Positions 35,639-43,852 of a DNA stretch of 64,000 nt are shown in pieces. The position numbers and the translations under genes are program-made. Origin of the DNA: a bacterium (GTDB lineage: Bacteria; Desulfobacterota; Binatia; DP-6); contig JAHCID010000002.1 of assembly GCA_026129405.1 (NCBI GenBank), positions 1-64,000 on the forward strand, given 5' to 3'. A model generated the notes under the pieces. It was not told the origin of the DNA. It was given only the letters and a program-made list of their open reading frames with translations, and did not search any database. Numbering within the stretch: position 1 is the first letter of the stretch; every line of letters starts with the position of its first letter.

Positions 35639-36648
35639 AATCCGGCTCGCGTGCGCCGGGGCGTCCGTCGCTCGACGAGGTCCTCGCCCGCGTCGACGAA
35701 GAAGTGACCCTGCTGCATTCGCATCTCGGCGGCCTCCCGCGAGCCGTCGAGGCCGACCAGATTCTGCGAGCGATCTGGCTCGACGACGTGCACAACTCGA
35801 CCGCCATCGAGGGCAACACGATGACGCGGGCCGAGGTCGAGGCGCTCGTGGAGCGGCGCCGGCCGGCCGCGACGCTCCTCGAAAGCCTCGAGGTCGACTG
35901 CTACGCCCGAGCCGCCGATTGGGTCTATCGCATGGCGGCGGAGTGCGACGGTGTTCCGCTCAACGTCGTGTCGGAGATCCACGCGATCACCGTCGGTGCG
36001 GTGTGGGCCGTCGAGCCGCCTGCCACTCGTGACGCGCCGGGCGCATGGCGCAAGAGCGGCGTGCGGGTTCGAGCGGTGCGGGTGTCGGTGCCTCCGGCGA
36101 TCCAGGCGGACATGGCGCAATGGAGCGCCTCCACGGCGCGGCCCGCTGGCCGGCACCCGATCGCGCATGCGGCCGAGCATCACGCCTGGTTCGAGCGCAT
36201 CCACCCCTTCGTCGACGGCAACGGACGTGTCGGAAGGCTCGTGCTGAACTTTCTCCTGCTCCAGCGCGGCTACTCTCCCGCCGTGATCCTCGCTTCGGAC
36301 CGGTCGAAATATCTCCACGCATTGAAGAGTGCCGACGAGGGCAACTTGCGACCGCTGACGGAGATCGTCGCTCGCGCCGTCAGCGATACGCTGAGCCGCT
36401 TCCTGATCCCGAATCTCGCGGGTGACGCCAAGCTCGTTCCGCTCAGCGCACTCGCCGCCACCGGTCCCTACCCAGCCGTCTACTTGCGGCAGCTGGTCTT
36501 GAGTGAGCGGCTGCGCGCGGTCCGACAGGGAAACCTGTGGCTCAGCTCGCGGGCCTGGTTGCGCCAGTACGTCGACTCGCGGGATCGGCGTGGGCGGGGC
36601 GAGAAGCGCTCCGCGTCGAATCGTAAGCCCGCGCCCCGCGCGAGATGA
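35617..36648 (+). CDS. Fic-family AMP-transferase-like protein with N-terminal inhibitory motif
   Basis: 343 aa from GTG 35617. An N-terminal helical region contains S61-T-A-I-E65-G-N, the (S/T)xxxE(G/N) inhibitory helix that blocks ATP binding until released. The Fic core HPFVDGNGR starts at His196, giving the full catalytic signature HxFx(D/E)GNGR. A C-terminal winged-helix-like part follows (RQLVLSERLRAVRQGNLW). Family members AMPylate GyrB, ParE, EF-Tu or small GTPases, or act as self-inhibited toxins. It is flanked by the repeats described upstream. It is probably accessory and the target is unknown. Confidence 0.9.
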   Translation: MPIWSRKKSGSRAPGRPSLDEVLARVDEEVTLLHSHLGGLPRAVEADQILRAIWLDDVHNSTAIEGNTMTRAEVEALVERRRPAATLLESLEVDCYARAADWVYRMAAECDGVPLNVVSEIHAITVGAVWAVEPPATRDAPGAWRKSGVRVRAVRVSVPPAIQADMAQWSASTARPAGRHPIAHAAEHHAWFERIHPFVDGNGRVGRLVLNFLLLQRGYSPAVILASDRSKYLHALKSADEGNLRPLTEIVARAVSDTLSRFLIPNLAGDAKLVPLSALAATGPYPAVYLRQLVLSERLRAVRQGNLWLSSRAWLRQYVDSRDRRGRGEKRSASNRKPAPRAR

Positions 36649-36654
36649 CGCTGA

Positions 36655-36951
36655 TCACGACGCGCGTAGCTTGATCGCCTTCTCCGGGCACGCCGTCACG
36701 CACAGCCCGCACGCCCGGCACTGGTCCGCGTGGACGGCGAACGCCTGCTTGCCGCCGTGGACGAAGAGCTTCACGCGGCCGATGAGCGACAGCGGCGCGC
36801 GCTCCTCGGCGGTCAGCGCGCGCAGCTCGAAGACGCCGTAGGGGCAGACCTCGATGCAATCGGCCTTCGCCTCGCAGCGGTTGCGGTCGATGACCGGCAC
36901 GAGGCGGCCGGGGGCGTCGTCGCAGCGGGAGTCGGGGGCGGCGGTGGCCAT
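36655..36951 (-). CDS. Ferredoxin with one incomplete and one complete [4Fe-4S] motif
   Basis: 98 aa from the ATG at 36951. The C-terminal motif CRACGLCVTACP is a normal CxxCxxCxxxCP. The N-terminal motif is CEAKADCIEVCP, spaced Cx5Cx3CP, so one Cys of the usual set is missing there and the site may bind [3Fe-4S] or rely on another ligand. Between the two is a longer than usual insert (about 45 residues). It likely serves as electron donor to a flavin or F420 enzyme. It runs convergent to fic. Confidence 0.85.
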   Translation of the reverse strand: MATAAPDSRCDDAPGRLVPVIDRNRCEAKADCIEVCPYGVFELRALTAEERAPLSLIGRVKLFVHGGKQAFAVHADQCRACGLCVTACPEKAIKLRAS

Positions 36952-37100
36952 GCCGCGTAGTAGCACGACGGGTGCCAGAAGCGTGCGGCCCGTCCGTGCT
37001 GGCGTCGCGGCATCAGGGTGCAGCGGGAGGGCTGCGGTCCGTGCGCGCGCGGACTGCGGCAGAGGTCCCGTCCCGCGACGATCACGCTAGGATGGCCGCC

Positions 37101-37934
37101 ATGCAGGAGCGGTCGTTCGGTGCGTGCGGGAGCGTGGTCGTGGTCGGGCAGGGGACGTGGCAGCTCGAAGAGGCGTCGCGCGCCGGCGTCGTCCGCACCC
37201 TGCGCGCCGGGCTCGACGCCGGCATGACCCACGTCGACACCGCCGAGCTGTACGGCCGCGGCGTCGTCGAGGAGATGGTGGGCGAGGCGCTCGCCGGGCG
37301 GCGCGACGAGGTGTTCCTGGTCTCGAAGGTGCTGCCCGAGAACGCGTCGCGTGCCGGGACCATCGCCGCGTGTGAGCGCTCGCTGCGCCGGCTACGGACG
37401 GAGCGGCTCGACGTCTACCTGTTGCACTGGCGCGGCCGGCATCCGCTGGCGGAGACGGTCGCCGCGTTCGATCGGCTCGTCGCCGAGGGCAAGATCGCCG
37501 CGTGGGGCGTCAGCAACTTCGACGAGGATGATCTCGCCGAGGTGGCCGCGCTCGGGACGCCGGCCTGCAATCAGGTGCTCTACCACCTGGAGGAGCGCGC
37601 CATCGAGCACGCGGTGCTGCCGTGGTGCCGCGCGCACGAGGTCGCGATGGTCGGCTACAGCCCGTTCGGGTCCGGCGCGTTCCCGTCGCCGCGCTCGGCC
37701 GGCGGGCGCGTGCTGCAGACGGTGGCCGACGCGCACGGCGTCTCGCCGTTCCAGGTTGCCCTGGCGTTCCTGGTGCGCGAGCCGGGGACGTTCACGATCC
37801 CGCGGGCGTCGAGCGTCGCGCACGCGCAGGAGAACGCGGCGGCCGGTGACCTGCGCCTGACGGCGGGCGAGATCGCCCGCATCGACGCGGCGTTTCCGCG
37901 CGGCCGGCGACGGCGGGGCGTGCCGACGCTGTGA
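37101..37934 (+). CDS. Aldo/keto reductase
   Basis: 277 aa from the ATG at 37101 (an ATG at 37092 is also in frame). The catalytic tetrad is visible as VDTAELYGRG (Asp, Tyr), FLVSKVLP (Lys) and VYLLHWRG (His). The family reduces carbonyls with NADPH in the cytoplasm. RASSVAHAQENAAA near the C-terminus is the conserved NADPH-phosphate binding region. An AGGA precedes the start. It overlaps no neighbour; the vapBC-like pair behind it is convergent. Confidence 0.93.
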   Translation: MQERSFGACGSVVVVGQGTWQLEEASRAGVVRTLRAGLDAGMTHVDTAELYGRGVVEEMVGEALAGRRDEVFLVSKVLPENASRAGTIAACERSLRRLRTERLDVYLLHWRGRHPLAETVAAFDRLVAEGKIAAWGVSNFDEDDLAEVAALGTPACNQVLYHLEERAIEHAVLPWCRAHEVAMVGYSPFGSGAFPSPRSAGGRVLQTVADAHGVSPFQVALAFLVREPGTFTIPRASSVAHAQENAAAGDLRLTAGEIARIDAAFPRGRRRRGVPTL

Positions 37935-37939
37935 GGCGC

Positions 37940-38296
37940 TCAGCGAATGACGACGACGTCCGGCAGTGCCGTGAAGTCGGCGTCGCCCGTCACGAGGGTC
38001 GCACCGGTGCGGAGTGCCGTCGCGTAGATGATCGCGTCGGCCATCGCGAGTCGATGCGCCAATGACAGGTCGGCGGCCTCGAGCGCGAGTGTCTCGTCGA
38101 CCGGGACGACCTCGGCGCGGTGCATGGCCGCCACCGCCTCCAGTACGCGCTCTTCCGAGAAATCGCGCCGCAGGACTTTGTAGACCTCGATCGCGCTCAC
38201 CCGAGTCGGTCGCACCACTGGAGGTGCTAGCGAACCGATCAGCCGACAGCAGGCCGCGAGATCCTCGATCCCGCCGCTCGCATCGCCGAGCGTCAG
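37940..38296 (-). CDS. VapC-type PIN-domain toxin with CTG-only start, possibly decayed
   Basis: 118-codon frame that ends LVTGDADFTALPDVVVIR. The C-terminal half (AIEVYKVLRR, then ALEAADLSLAHRLAMADAIIYATA) matches VapC PIN domains. Upstream it stays open to a CTG (38296) overlapping the antitoxin stop as CTGA, and carries LTLGDASGG, which fits the first catalytic Asp. No ATG or GTG is present in that frame before 38218. Residues 15-30 are poorly VapC-like, and a neighbouring frame there reads SADRFAS, a normal VapC segment, so two compensating frameshifts may have scrambled it. Function is uncertain. Confidence 0.55.
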   Translation of the reverse strand: MTLGDASGGIEDLAACCRLIGSLAPPVVRPTRVSAIEVYKVLRRDFSEERVLEAVAAMHRAEVVPVDETLALEAADLSLAHRLAMADAIIYATALRTGATLVTGDADFTALPDVVVIR

Positions 38297-38502
38297 AACC
38301 GATTTTTCCTGTCGCGCAGTCCTTCGCCTGTGGCGCCCCGAACGATGCCGCGAAAGGCCTTCATGGGACGTTCGGGCACGAGGTAGATGACTCCGCCCTT
38401 GGCGACGACGGTGAGCTTCGAGCCCGGACGAACCGAGAGCCGGTCACACACGCCGCGCGGCAGCACGAGCTGGTACCTGCCCGACAGCGTGACCGACTCC
38501 AT
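38293..38502 (-). CDS. AbrB/SpoVT-type antitoxin (VapB-like)
   Basis: 69 aa from the ATG at 38502 (an in-frame ATG at 38541 adds 13 residues). ESVTLSGRYQLVLPRGVCDRL is a swapped-hairpin AbrB DNA-binding domain, followed by PGSKLTVVAKGGVIYLVPER and a basic tail that would bind the toxin. It lies directly upstream of the toxin frame with the stop overlapping the CTG. It should autoregulate the operon, but no clear dyad was found upstream. Confidence 0.8.
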   Translation of the reverse strand: MESVTLSGRYQLVLPRGVCDRLSVRPGSKLTVVAKGGVIYLVPERPMKAFRGIVRGATGEGLRDRKNRF

Positions 38503-38653
38503 GACTTGCGAAGGTAAACGACCGAATGAGCGTAAGTCCATGGGCCGCGCGGTCCGCGCGCGACGAGGACGGTCTCGGCGTGGCCGGCGCCGGCGGGGCG
38601 TGCCGAGGGTGTGACGCTGGCGTCACGCACCGGGTTCGCGTTAAGCCCACCGG

Positions 38654-39820
38654 ATGCAGGACGTGTACATCGTATCGGCAGTGCGGAGCCCGATCGGGCG
38701 CCGCAAGGGCGGGTTCGCGGGCATGCACGCGGCCGATCTCCTCGGCGCGGTGCAGAAGGCCGCGGTCGAGCGCGCGAAGATCGACCCGGCGCAGGTCGGC
38801 CAGGTCATCGGCGGCTGCGTGTCGCAGGTCGCGGAGCAGTCGTTCGACATCGCGCGCTGCGCGTGGCTGGCCGCCGGCCTGCCGATGGAGGTCGCCGCGA
38901 CGACGGTCGACAGCCAGTGCGGCTCGAGCCAGCAGGCGACGTCGATCGCCGCCGCGCTCGTCGGCGCCGGCATCGAAGACGTCGCGCTCGCCTGCGGCGT
39001 CGAGATGATGACCCGCGTCCCGCTCGGCTCGAACTCGCAGGGCGGCTCCCCGCTCTCGAAGGCCTACCGCAGCCGCTACGCGTTCAAGACGCAGTTCCAG
39101 GGCGCGGAGATGATCGCCAAGGAGTACGGCATCACCCGCGAGGACACGGATCGCTTCGGCCTCCGCAGCCAGCAGCTCGCGATCCAGGCCTGGAAGGAGA
39201 ACCGCTTCGCGCGCGAGATCGTCCCGGTCGAGGCGCCGATCCTCGGCGAGGACGGCAAGCCGACGGGCGAGACGAAGCTCGTCGACCGCGACGAGGGCCT
39301 GCGCGAGACGTCGCTCGAGAAGCTCGCGGCGCTGAAGGCGGTCGTCGAGCCGGACGGGATCCACACGGCGGGCACGTCGTCGCAGGTGTCGGACGGGGCG
39401 TCGGCGGTGCTGCTGGCGTCGGAGAAGGGGCTGAAGCGGCTCGGGCTCACGCCGCGGGCGCGCATCGTATCGACGACGCTCGTCGGCGTCGATCCGGTGA
39501 CGATGCTGAAGGGGCCGATCCCGGCGTCGCGCAAGGTGCTCGCGGAGGCGGGTCTCACGATCGACGACATCGCGACGTTCGAGGTGAACGAGGCCTTCGC
39601 GTCGGTGGTGCTGGCCTGGGAGAAGGAGCTGCGGCCGAACCCGGAGCGGGTGAACCCGAACGGGGGGGCGATTGCGCTCGGGCACCCGACGGGGTCCACG
39701 GGGGCGCGGCTCATCACGACCGCGCTGCATGAGTTGGAACGGACGGCCGGAAGGTATGGGTTGGTGTCGATGTGCTGTGGTGGGGGGCTTGGGACGGGAA
39801 CGGTGATCGAGCGCGTGTGA
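38654..39820 (+). CDS. Acetyl-CoA C-acetyltransferase / 3-ketoacyl-CoA thiolase
   Basis: 388 aa. The active-site Cys is C89 (TVDSQCGSSQQA), the general-base His is in GHPTGSTGARL, and the second Cys is in SMCCGGGLGTG; NEAFASVVL is also conserved. This enzyme cleaves or forms 3-ketoacyl-CoA in beta-oxidation or steroid-type side-chain degradation. It could pair with the acyl-CoA dehydrogenase at 19.6 kb, but they are far apart. It is an ordinary high-GC gene and marks the left border of the lower-GC island. Confidence 0.95.
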   Translation: MQDVYIVSAVRSPIGRRKGGFAGMHAADLLGAVQKAAVERAKIDPAQVGQVIGGCVSQVAEQSFDIARCAWLAAGLPMEVAATTVDSQCGSSQQATSIAAALVGAGIEDVALACGVEMMTRVPLGSNSQGGSPLSKAYRSRYAFKTQFQGAEMIAKEYGITREDTDRFGLRSQQLAIQAWKENRFAREIVPVEAPILGEDGKPTGETKLVDRDEGLRETSLEKLAALKAVVEPDGIHTAGTSSQVSDGASAVLLASEKGLKRLGLTPRARIVSTTLVGVDPVTMLKGPIPASRKVLAEAGLTIDDIATFEVNEAFASVVLAWEKELRPNPERVNPNGGAIALGHPTGSTGARLITTALHELERTAGRYGLVSMCCGGGLGTGTVIERV

Positions 39821-39874
39821 GAGATCGCTCTTGTCTCCGCGACGCTCGCTAGCACCGGCCTCTGACAGCTCAGG

Positions 39875-40363
39875 TTAGGATGCGCACCTGAAACCGCTCT
39901 CGTCCAAGCGTCGCAATAGCAGCGATGCAAGTGACAGGTGGTCCAAGCACCGGTCAGGGCCATCGGGAAGCGACACTTCGTGCCCCCTGGGGTTGCGAAT
40001 CGCAAGAACGGAGCCGGCGAAGAGGAACTGGAAGCCCTTTTGCTCGTCGCGTTCGCTCACTGTGGATAGAGGAGTGAGTTGGATCGCCGGCGACGTATCG
40101 GCGAATGCCTGCATCATAAGCTTGAAGCCGGACTCGCCGAGCTTGGAGTGCTGTTGAACCTGTTTGTCGACAAGCTTGAACGCCTCGAACGTCGCCTGTG
40201 CATAGTGCCCGTCGTCGAACAGATCGCGCACGACCGAAGGAAGTCCCGGATGGATGTCCCGCTCGTCGAACGGATGTGTGCCTCCTGTTGGCTGGGAGCG
40301 CGCCTCGGTGTGTCGCCCAGCCCGGCGAACGATGGCTTCGAAGACGCCGAGTGCGTTAGCCAT
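39875..40363 (-). CDS. TIGR02391-family (Ymh) protein
   Basis: 162 aa. The sequence has the complete family pattern: RDIHPGLPSVVRDLFDDGHY, AQATFEAFKLVDKQVQ, then AFADTSPAIQLT and FLFAGSVLAIRNPRGHEV, ending in LLLRRLDESGF. Function is unknown in the literature I recall, although members occur next to mobile and defence genes. It overlaps the upstream DUF5343 gene by 8 bp, so they form an operon. Its lower GC than neighbours supports lateral gain. Confidence 0.82.
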   Translation of the reverse strand: MANALGVFEAIVRRAGRHTEARSQPTGGTHPFDERDIHPGLPSVVRDLFDDGHYAQATFEAFKLVDKQVQQHSKLGESGFKLMMQAFADTSPAIQLTPLSTVSERDEQKGFQFLFAGSVLAIRNPRGHEVSLPDGPDRCLDHLSLASLLLRRLDESGFRCAS

Positions 40364-41042
40364 TGAGCAAGTTGTCGCGGATGCTCTTGAAGATGCGATC
40401 GTAGGTGTCCTGATCCCCGTCTGCAGGCAGGTTGATCTCGATACGCACGGTTAACCCCACGGCTGATCCACCGACCGCCGGGTCCTTCGGGGCGTCATCG
40501 GCATCCTTCGCGTGTGCGTGTGTCGCGCCTGGATTAGGGGGCGCAGCACTGCGCTTCGCAGGACGCACTAGTTGCTTTGTGGCGTCCTTTTTCCTGCCCT
40601 TCGCTTCTGGAACGTCCTTGTGGCCCGCGAAGCCGGCCAGCAGCTGGAACGTGCTCGCCTGCCGCTTGCCCACGATGTCGGTCGTCTGATCCGAGGATCG
40701 GAAGAACGTGATGAGCGCTTCCTGGTCGAGCGTCCACGAGGCTTCCCCATGCAATTCGAAAAGGCTTGAGTACGCCTTCTTGACGAGGCCGGCGAACTGC
40801 TTCGCGAAGGCAGTGTCGTCGTGCTGCGAGAAGATGGTCTGCGCGTCAGCTGTGCGCTGACCTTGGTCATCGATCATCTCGAGATGACGAAGAACGTTCA
40901 GTACGTAGCTCTCGTTCTTCGGGGCGTATCCCAGCTTGCGGAGTGTCTCAGCCGTGACGGTGGCCGGAAACGACCTGCGGAGGTGCGTGATCACCTGAAC
41001 GAGTCCGCCAGGCGCCGAGACATAAGGGTGCTTGTCAGGCAT
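40356..41042 (-). CDS. DUF5343-like protein
   Basis: 228 aa. The N-terminal half (VSAPGGLVQVITHLRRSFPA, LRKLGYAPKNESYVLNVLRH, FAKQFAGLVKKAYSSLF) matches DUF5343, a helical winged-helix-like domain. The middle (residues about 145-195) is low-complexity and charged, and the C-terminus (VRIEINLPADGDQDTYDRIF) is another small domain. AAGGAA lies 11 bp before the ATG. The translational overlap with TIGR02391 suggests that the two act together. Confidence 0.8.
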   Translation of the reverse strand: MPDKHPYVSAPGGLVQVITHLRRSFPATVTAETLRKLGYAPKNESYVLNVLRHLEMIDDQGQRTADAQTIFSQHDDTAFAKQFAGLVKKAYSSLFELHGEASWTLDQEALITFFRSSDQTTDIVGKRQASTFQLLAGFAGHKDVPEAKGRKKDATKQLVRPAKRSAAPPNPGATHAHAKDADDAPKDPAVGGSAVGLTVRIEINLPADGDQDTYDRIFKSIRDNLLNG

Positions 41043-41133
41043 TGGGCGAGTGTTCCTTTGTCATCATCGAGAGGATGGGCTCTCGGCTCCGTGCCGGCCG
41101 AAGGATCCTGCCACTTTGGAAATCAAACCCGGT

Positions 41134-41580
41134 CTACGTTTCGGGAGTCGAGTTCCCAACTCGGAGGCCCGCAAGGAGGTCTCGACGCCACGACCCGGCG
41201 TGACGAAGAATGCGGAGACAACCGTACGAGAGCACCGCGGAGAAGGGCGCGATCACCAGGACATTCTTCCATGGCTCAGGCTTCGCGATCAGGGTCAGGG
41301 GCAGCCACAATGCGCCGAGCCCGAAAGAAAACGCAAAGAACGCAAGGTAGGCTTGGGCGATCCAGGTCGCTCCGCAGCCGAGGCTTATGGCGATGACACG
41401 TGCGACGGCAGCAGGTGTGCCGGGCGAAATCCCTTGAGCGGCACGCTTTCCACTCTCGGTTAGTAGGCCCTTTAGGAACCAGCTCGCGAGGAGCGCCGCG
41501 AGGAAGGCTGCCGCCAACAGGAGTGCCGAGGAACTCGACGTGGCTCCTTGAAGAAAGGCGAGGAAAGCTTCGACGTCCAC
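41134..41580 (-). CDS. Small polytopic membrane protein, unknown
   Basis: 148 aa from GTG 41580. Three or four hydrophobic segments are present (LLLAAAFLAALLASWFLKGL, VARVIAISLGCGATWIAQA, VLVIAPFSAVLSYGCL). There is no recognisable family. It lies 92 bp upstream of the DUF5343 gene on the same strand and may belong to the same island operon. The start is uncertain because no strong RBS precedes it. A role as membrane effector is only an inference. Confidence 0.6.
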   Translation of the reverse strand: MDVEAFLAFLQGATSSSSALLLAAAFLAALLASWFLKGLLTESGKRAAQGISPGTPAAVARVIAISLGCGATWIAQAYLAFFAFSFGLGALWLPLTLIAKPEPWKNVLVIAPFSAVLSYGCLRILRHAGSWRRDLLAGLRVGNSTPET

Positions 41581-41687
41581 TGGCTCTGCAGCCTAGTTCA
41601 GCGACGGGATGCCGTCGGTGCCAGCCGCCGGCCGCTGCAAGCCCGCGTTGGAAAGTGTTCGATGGCTACGGGATTGTCCGCACACCG

Positions 41688-42113
41688 TCAGATCTCACAC
41701 AGGAGGTTCAAGACCGCATACGCAGAGATGGAGAAGCACGCGATCGAAGCGAGGTCTACCGCGACGCTTGGCCAGTCGTGCAGGAGCCACCAAACACCGA
41801 GCGTTGCTCTCCACGAATCCGTACTTCGCCGATCGTCGGTCGCTGAAACGCAGAACCAATCAGCGTACTTGTCTACGAGCGCTAGCAGTACCTGAAGAAT
41901 CACCCCACCTAGGAACAGCAATGCGATCCAGCGCGCGTGTGGGGCACGTACGAATGCCCTCAGGATCCGGTCGTTGCTGGCAAGGAATACAGGCAGCCCT
42001 ACCCCGAACGCGATCAGCCATGTTCGGAATGTGCTCGCATGTTGCCGGTAGGCAGCATCGAACGCTGCGCTTTTGCTCGGAGCGAGTATTCGCGCGCGAT
42101 CTGCTGAAGTCAC
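41688..42113 (-). CDS. Membrane protein of unknown function
   Basis: 141 aa from GTG 42113. Three likely helices (WLIAFGVGLPVFLASN, WIALLFLGGVILQVLLALVD, SVAVDLASIACFSISAYAVL) follow an N-terminal soluble stretch, with RATLGVWWLLHDWP between. It is on the same strand as the other small membrane protein, DUF5343 and TIGR02391 and shares their lower GC. I recognise no family. Together the four genes look like one inserted module. Confidence 0.6.
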   Translation of the reverse strand: MTSADRARILAPSKSAAFDAAYRQHASTFRTWLIAFGVGLPVFLASNDRILRAFVRAPHARWIALLFLGGVILQVLLALVDKYADWFCVSATDDRRSTDSWRATLGVWWLLHDWPSVAVDLASIACFSISAYAVLNLLCEI

Positions 42114-42814
42114 GGACTAGCCATCCGTCCGAATCGGAGCGTTCGCTTGAGTTGAGCGGCTTGGCGCCGCGCGTCCCGACGATGCTCCACGCGTAGTGCA
42201 GTGGCGGAGTGGTGCTGGCCGATCCACCCCGCGGGGCGCGTCGGGGACGCTGCTGGCCGGTGCCGCATTCCTCAAGCCATCGGCGTTGGCGAGGGCTTCT
42301 CGGGGAGCCATCTGATAAACGGAGCCGCTGGGAAGCTTTTGGGCGTTCGCCGAGGATGCGATGAGCTTCGCCGGCGAGCATGCGGACCGAACTCGCATGG
42401 CGGGCGAATGTAGGCTCCTTATGCGTACGAAGCAACCCTGTAGCACGTCCATCCGGAAAGATACCCGTGCTGCGCAGCGTCGCGACGGCCCAGCGTTTTG
42501 GCGCGTGTGTTTTGAGCCATCGCCTCCAAGCACGTCCGCACACGCCGTCGCGCACGTCGAGCCGGACTCTATCGGAAGTCGCCTCATAGCCGGCCGATGA
42601 ACCCGCACCGGCAATCGCTGCCCTCCGCGCAGCGCGAACGGTGTGCGCCAAGACCCCACTCAAACGTCTGCTGCCGCTTGGCGCTCGCTGGACGGGACGC
42701 AGCCGCGTCGAGTCGTGATCGACACGCGTGTGCCCGCTACATTAACCGCTCAACGCACCGAGCATGGCGTCACTGCGGAACCCGTGAAACAGTCCGCCCC
42801 CGGAGGAGCACCCC
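42114..42814. other. Island edge, no intact gene seen
   Basis: About 700 bp without a convincing gene on either strand. Several frames are open but carry no recognisable domain. Composition drifts from the lower GC of the island to the high GC background towards 42750. The last 30 bp hold GGAGGAG, the RBS of the oxidoreductase at 42815. No terminal inverted repeat, tRNA or integrase was recognised. Confidence 0.5.
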
Positions 42815-43831
42815 ATGCCCCGTGAGATCCACCTGAAGACCCGCCCCGTCGGCACCCCGACCGCCGACAACTTCGCCCTCGTCGAAGTCCCGATGCCGCG
42901 CCCCGCCGACGGCCAGTTCCTCGTCCGCAACGTGTTCATGTCCGTCGACCCGTACATGCGTGGGCGCATGATGGATCGCGAGAGCTACGTCCCGCCGTTC
43001 CAGGTCGGGCAGGTGATGGACGGTGGCTCCGTCGGCCAGGTGGTGGAGTCGAAGCACTCTGGCTTCGCCGCCGGCGAGTACGTCTGCGGCTTCGGGAGCG
43101 GCGGGTGGCGCGAGTACTGGGTCTCCGACGGCGCCATGGTGCAGAAGGTCGATCCGACCGTGGCGCCGCTCGGTGCGTACCTCGGCGTGCTCGGGATGCC
43201 GGGGCTCACGGCGTACTCGGGCTTCCTGCGCATCGGGCAGCCGAAGGCGGGCGAGACGGTCTTCGTCTCGGCGGCGGCGGGTGCCGTCGGGTCGGCGGTC
43301 TGCCAGATCGCGAAGGCGAAGGGGTGCTGCGTCGTCGCCTCGGCCGGGTCCGACGAGAAGCTCGCGTGGCTGAAGCGCGAGGCCGGCGTCGATGCGGTCG
43401 TGAACTACAAGACCTGCGGCGACCTCGGGGCGGCGGTGAAGAAGGCGGCGCCGAAGGGCATCGACATCTACTTTGAGAACGTCGGCGGTGAGCACCTCGA
43501 GGTCGCGCTCGAGCAGATGAATCGGCTCGGGCGGATCGTCGCGTGTGGGATGATCAGCCAGTACAACGCGACCGAGCCGCCGCCGGGGCCGCGCAACATC
43601 ATCCTCGTCGTCGGCAAGAGCATCACCTTCCAGGGCTTCATCGTCACGAACTACCTCGACATGGTCCCGCAGTTCTTCATGGAGATGGGCCAGTGGGTGC
43701 GCGAGGGGAAGCTGAAGTGGGAGGAGACGGTCGTCGAGGGGATCGAGAAGGCGCCGGAGGCGTTCCTCGGGCTCTTCACGGGCGCGAACGCGGGGAAGAT
43801 GCTCGTTCGGCTCGGGCCGGACGCGGTGTAG
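42815..43831 (+). CDS. NADP-dependent medium-chain oxidoreductase (PTGR/curcumin-reductase type)
   Basis: 338 aa. It has the zinc-free MDR fold of 2-alkenal or curcumin reductases: FMSVDPYMRGRM, then GMPGLTAYSGFL, the nucleotide-binding AAAGAVGSAVCQIAK and FENVGGEHLE. IVTNYLDMVPQFFMEMGQW near the C-terminus is typical. The substrate would be an alpha,beta-unsaturated carbonyl. A strong GGAGGAGCACCCC RBS precedes the ATG. It stands alone next to the hairpin-repeat array. Confidence 0.93.
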   Translation: MPREIHLKTRPVGTPTADNFALVEVPMPRPADGQFLVRNVFMSVDPYMRGRMMDRESYVPPFQVGQVMDGGSVGQVVESKHSGFAAGEYVCGFGSGGWREYWVSDGAMVQKVDPTVAPLGAYLGVLGMPGLTAYSGFLRIGQPKAGETVFVSAAAGAVGSAVCQIAKAKGCCVVASAGSDEKLAWLKREAGVDAVVNYKTCGDLGAAVKKAAPKGIDIYFENVGGEHLEVALEQMNRLGRIVACGMISQYNATEPPPGPRNIILVVGKSITFQGFIVTNYLDMVPQFFMEMGQWVREGKLKWEETVVEGIEKAPEAFLGLFTGANAGKMLVRLGPDAV

Positions 43832-43852
43832 GGCCGATCCGGGTGGGCAGCA

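Noticed and set aside
42117-42663. Minus-strand open frame with partial similarity to transposase-like text
   Set aside because: No DDE or HTH motif or inverted terminal repeats; the residues look random.
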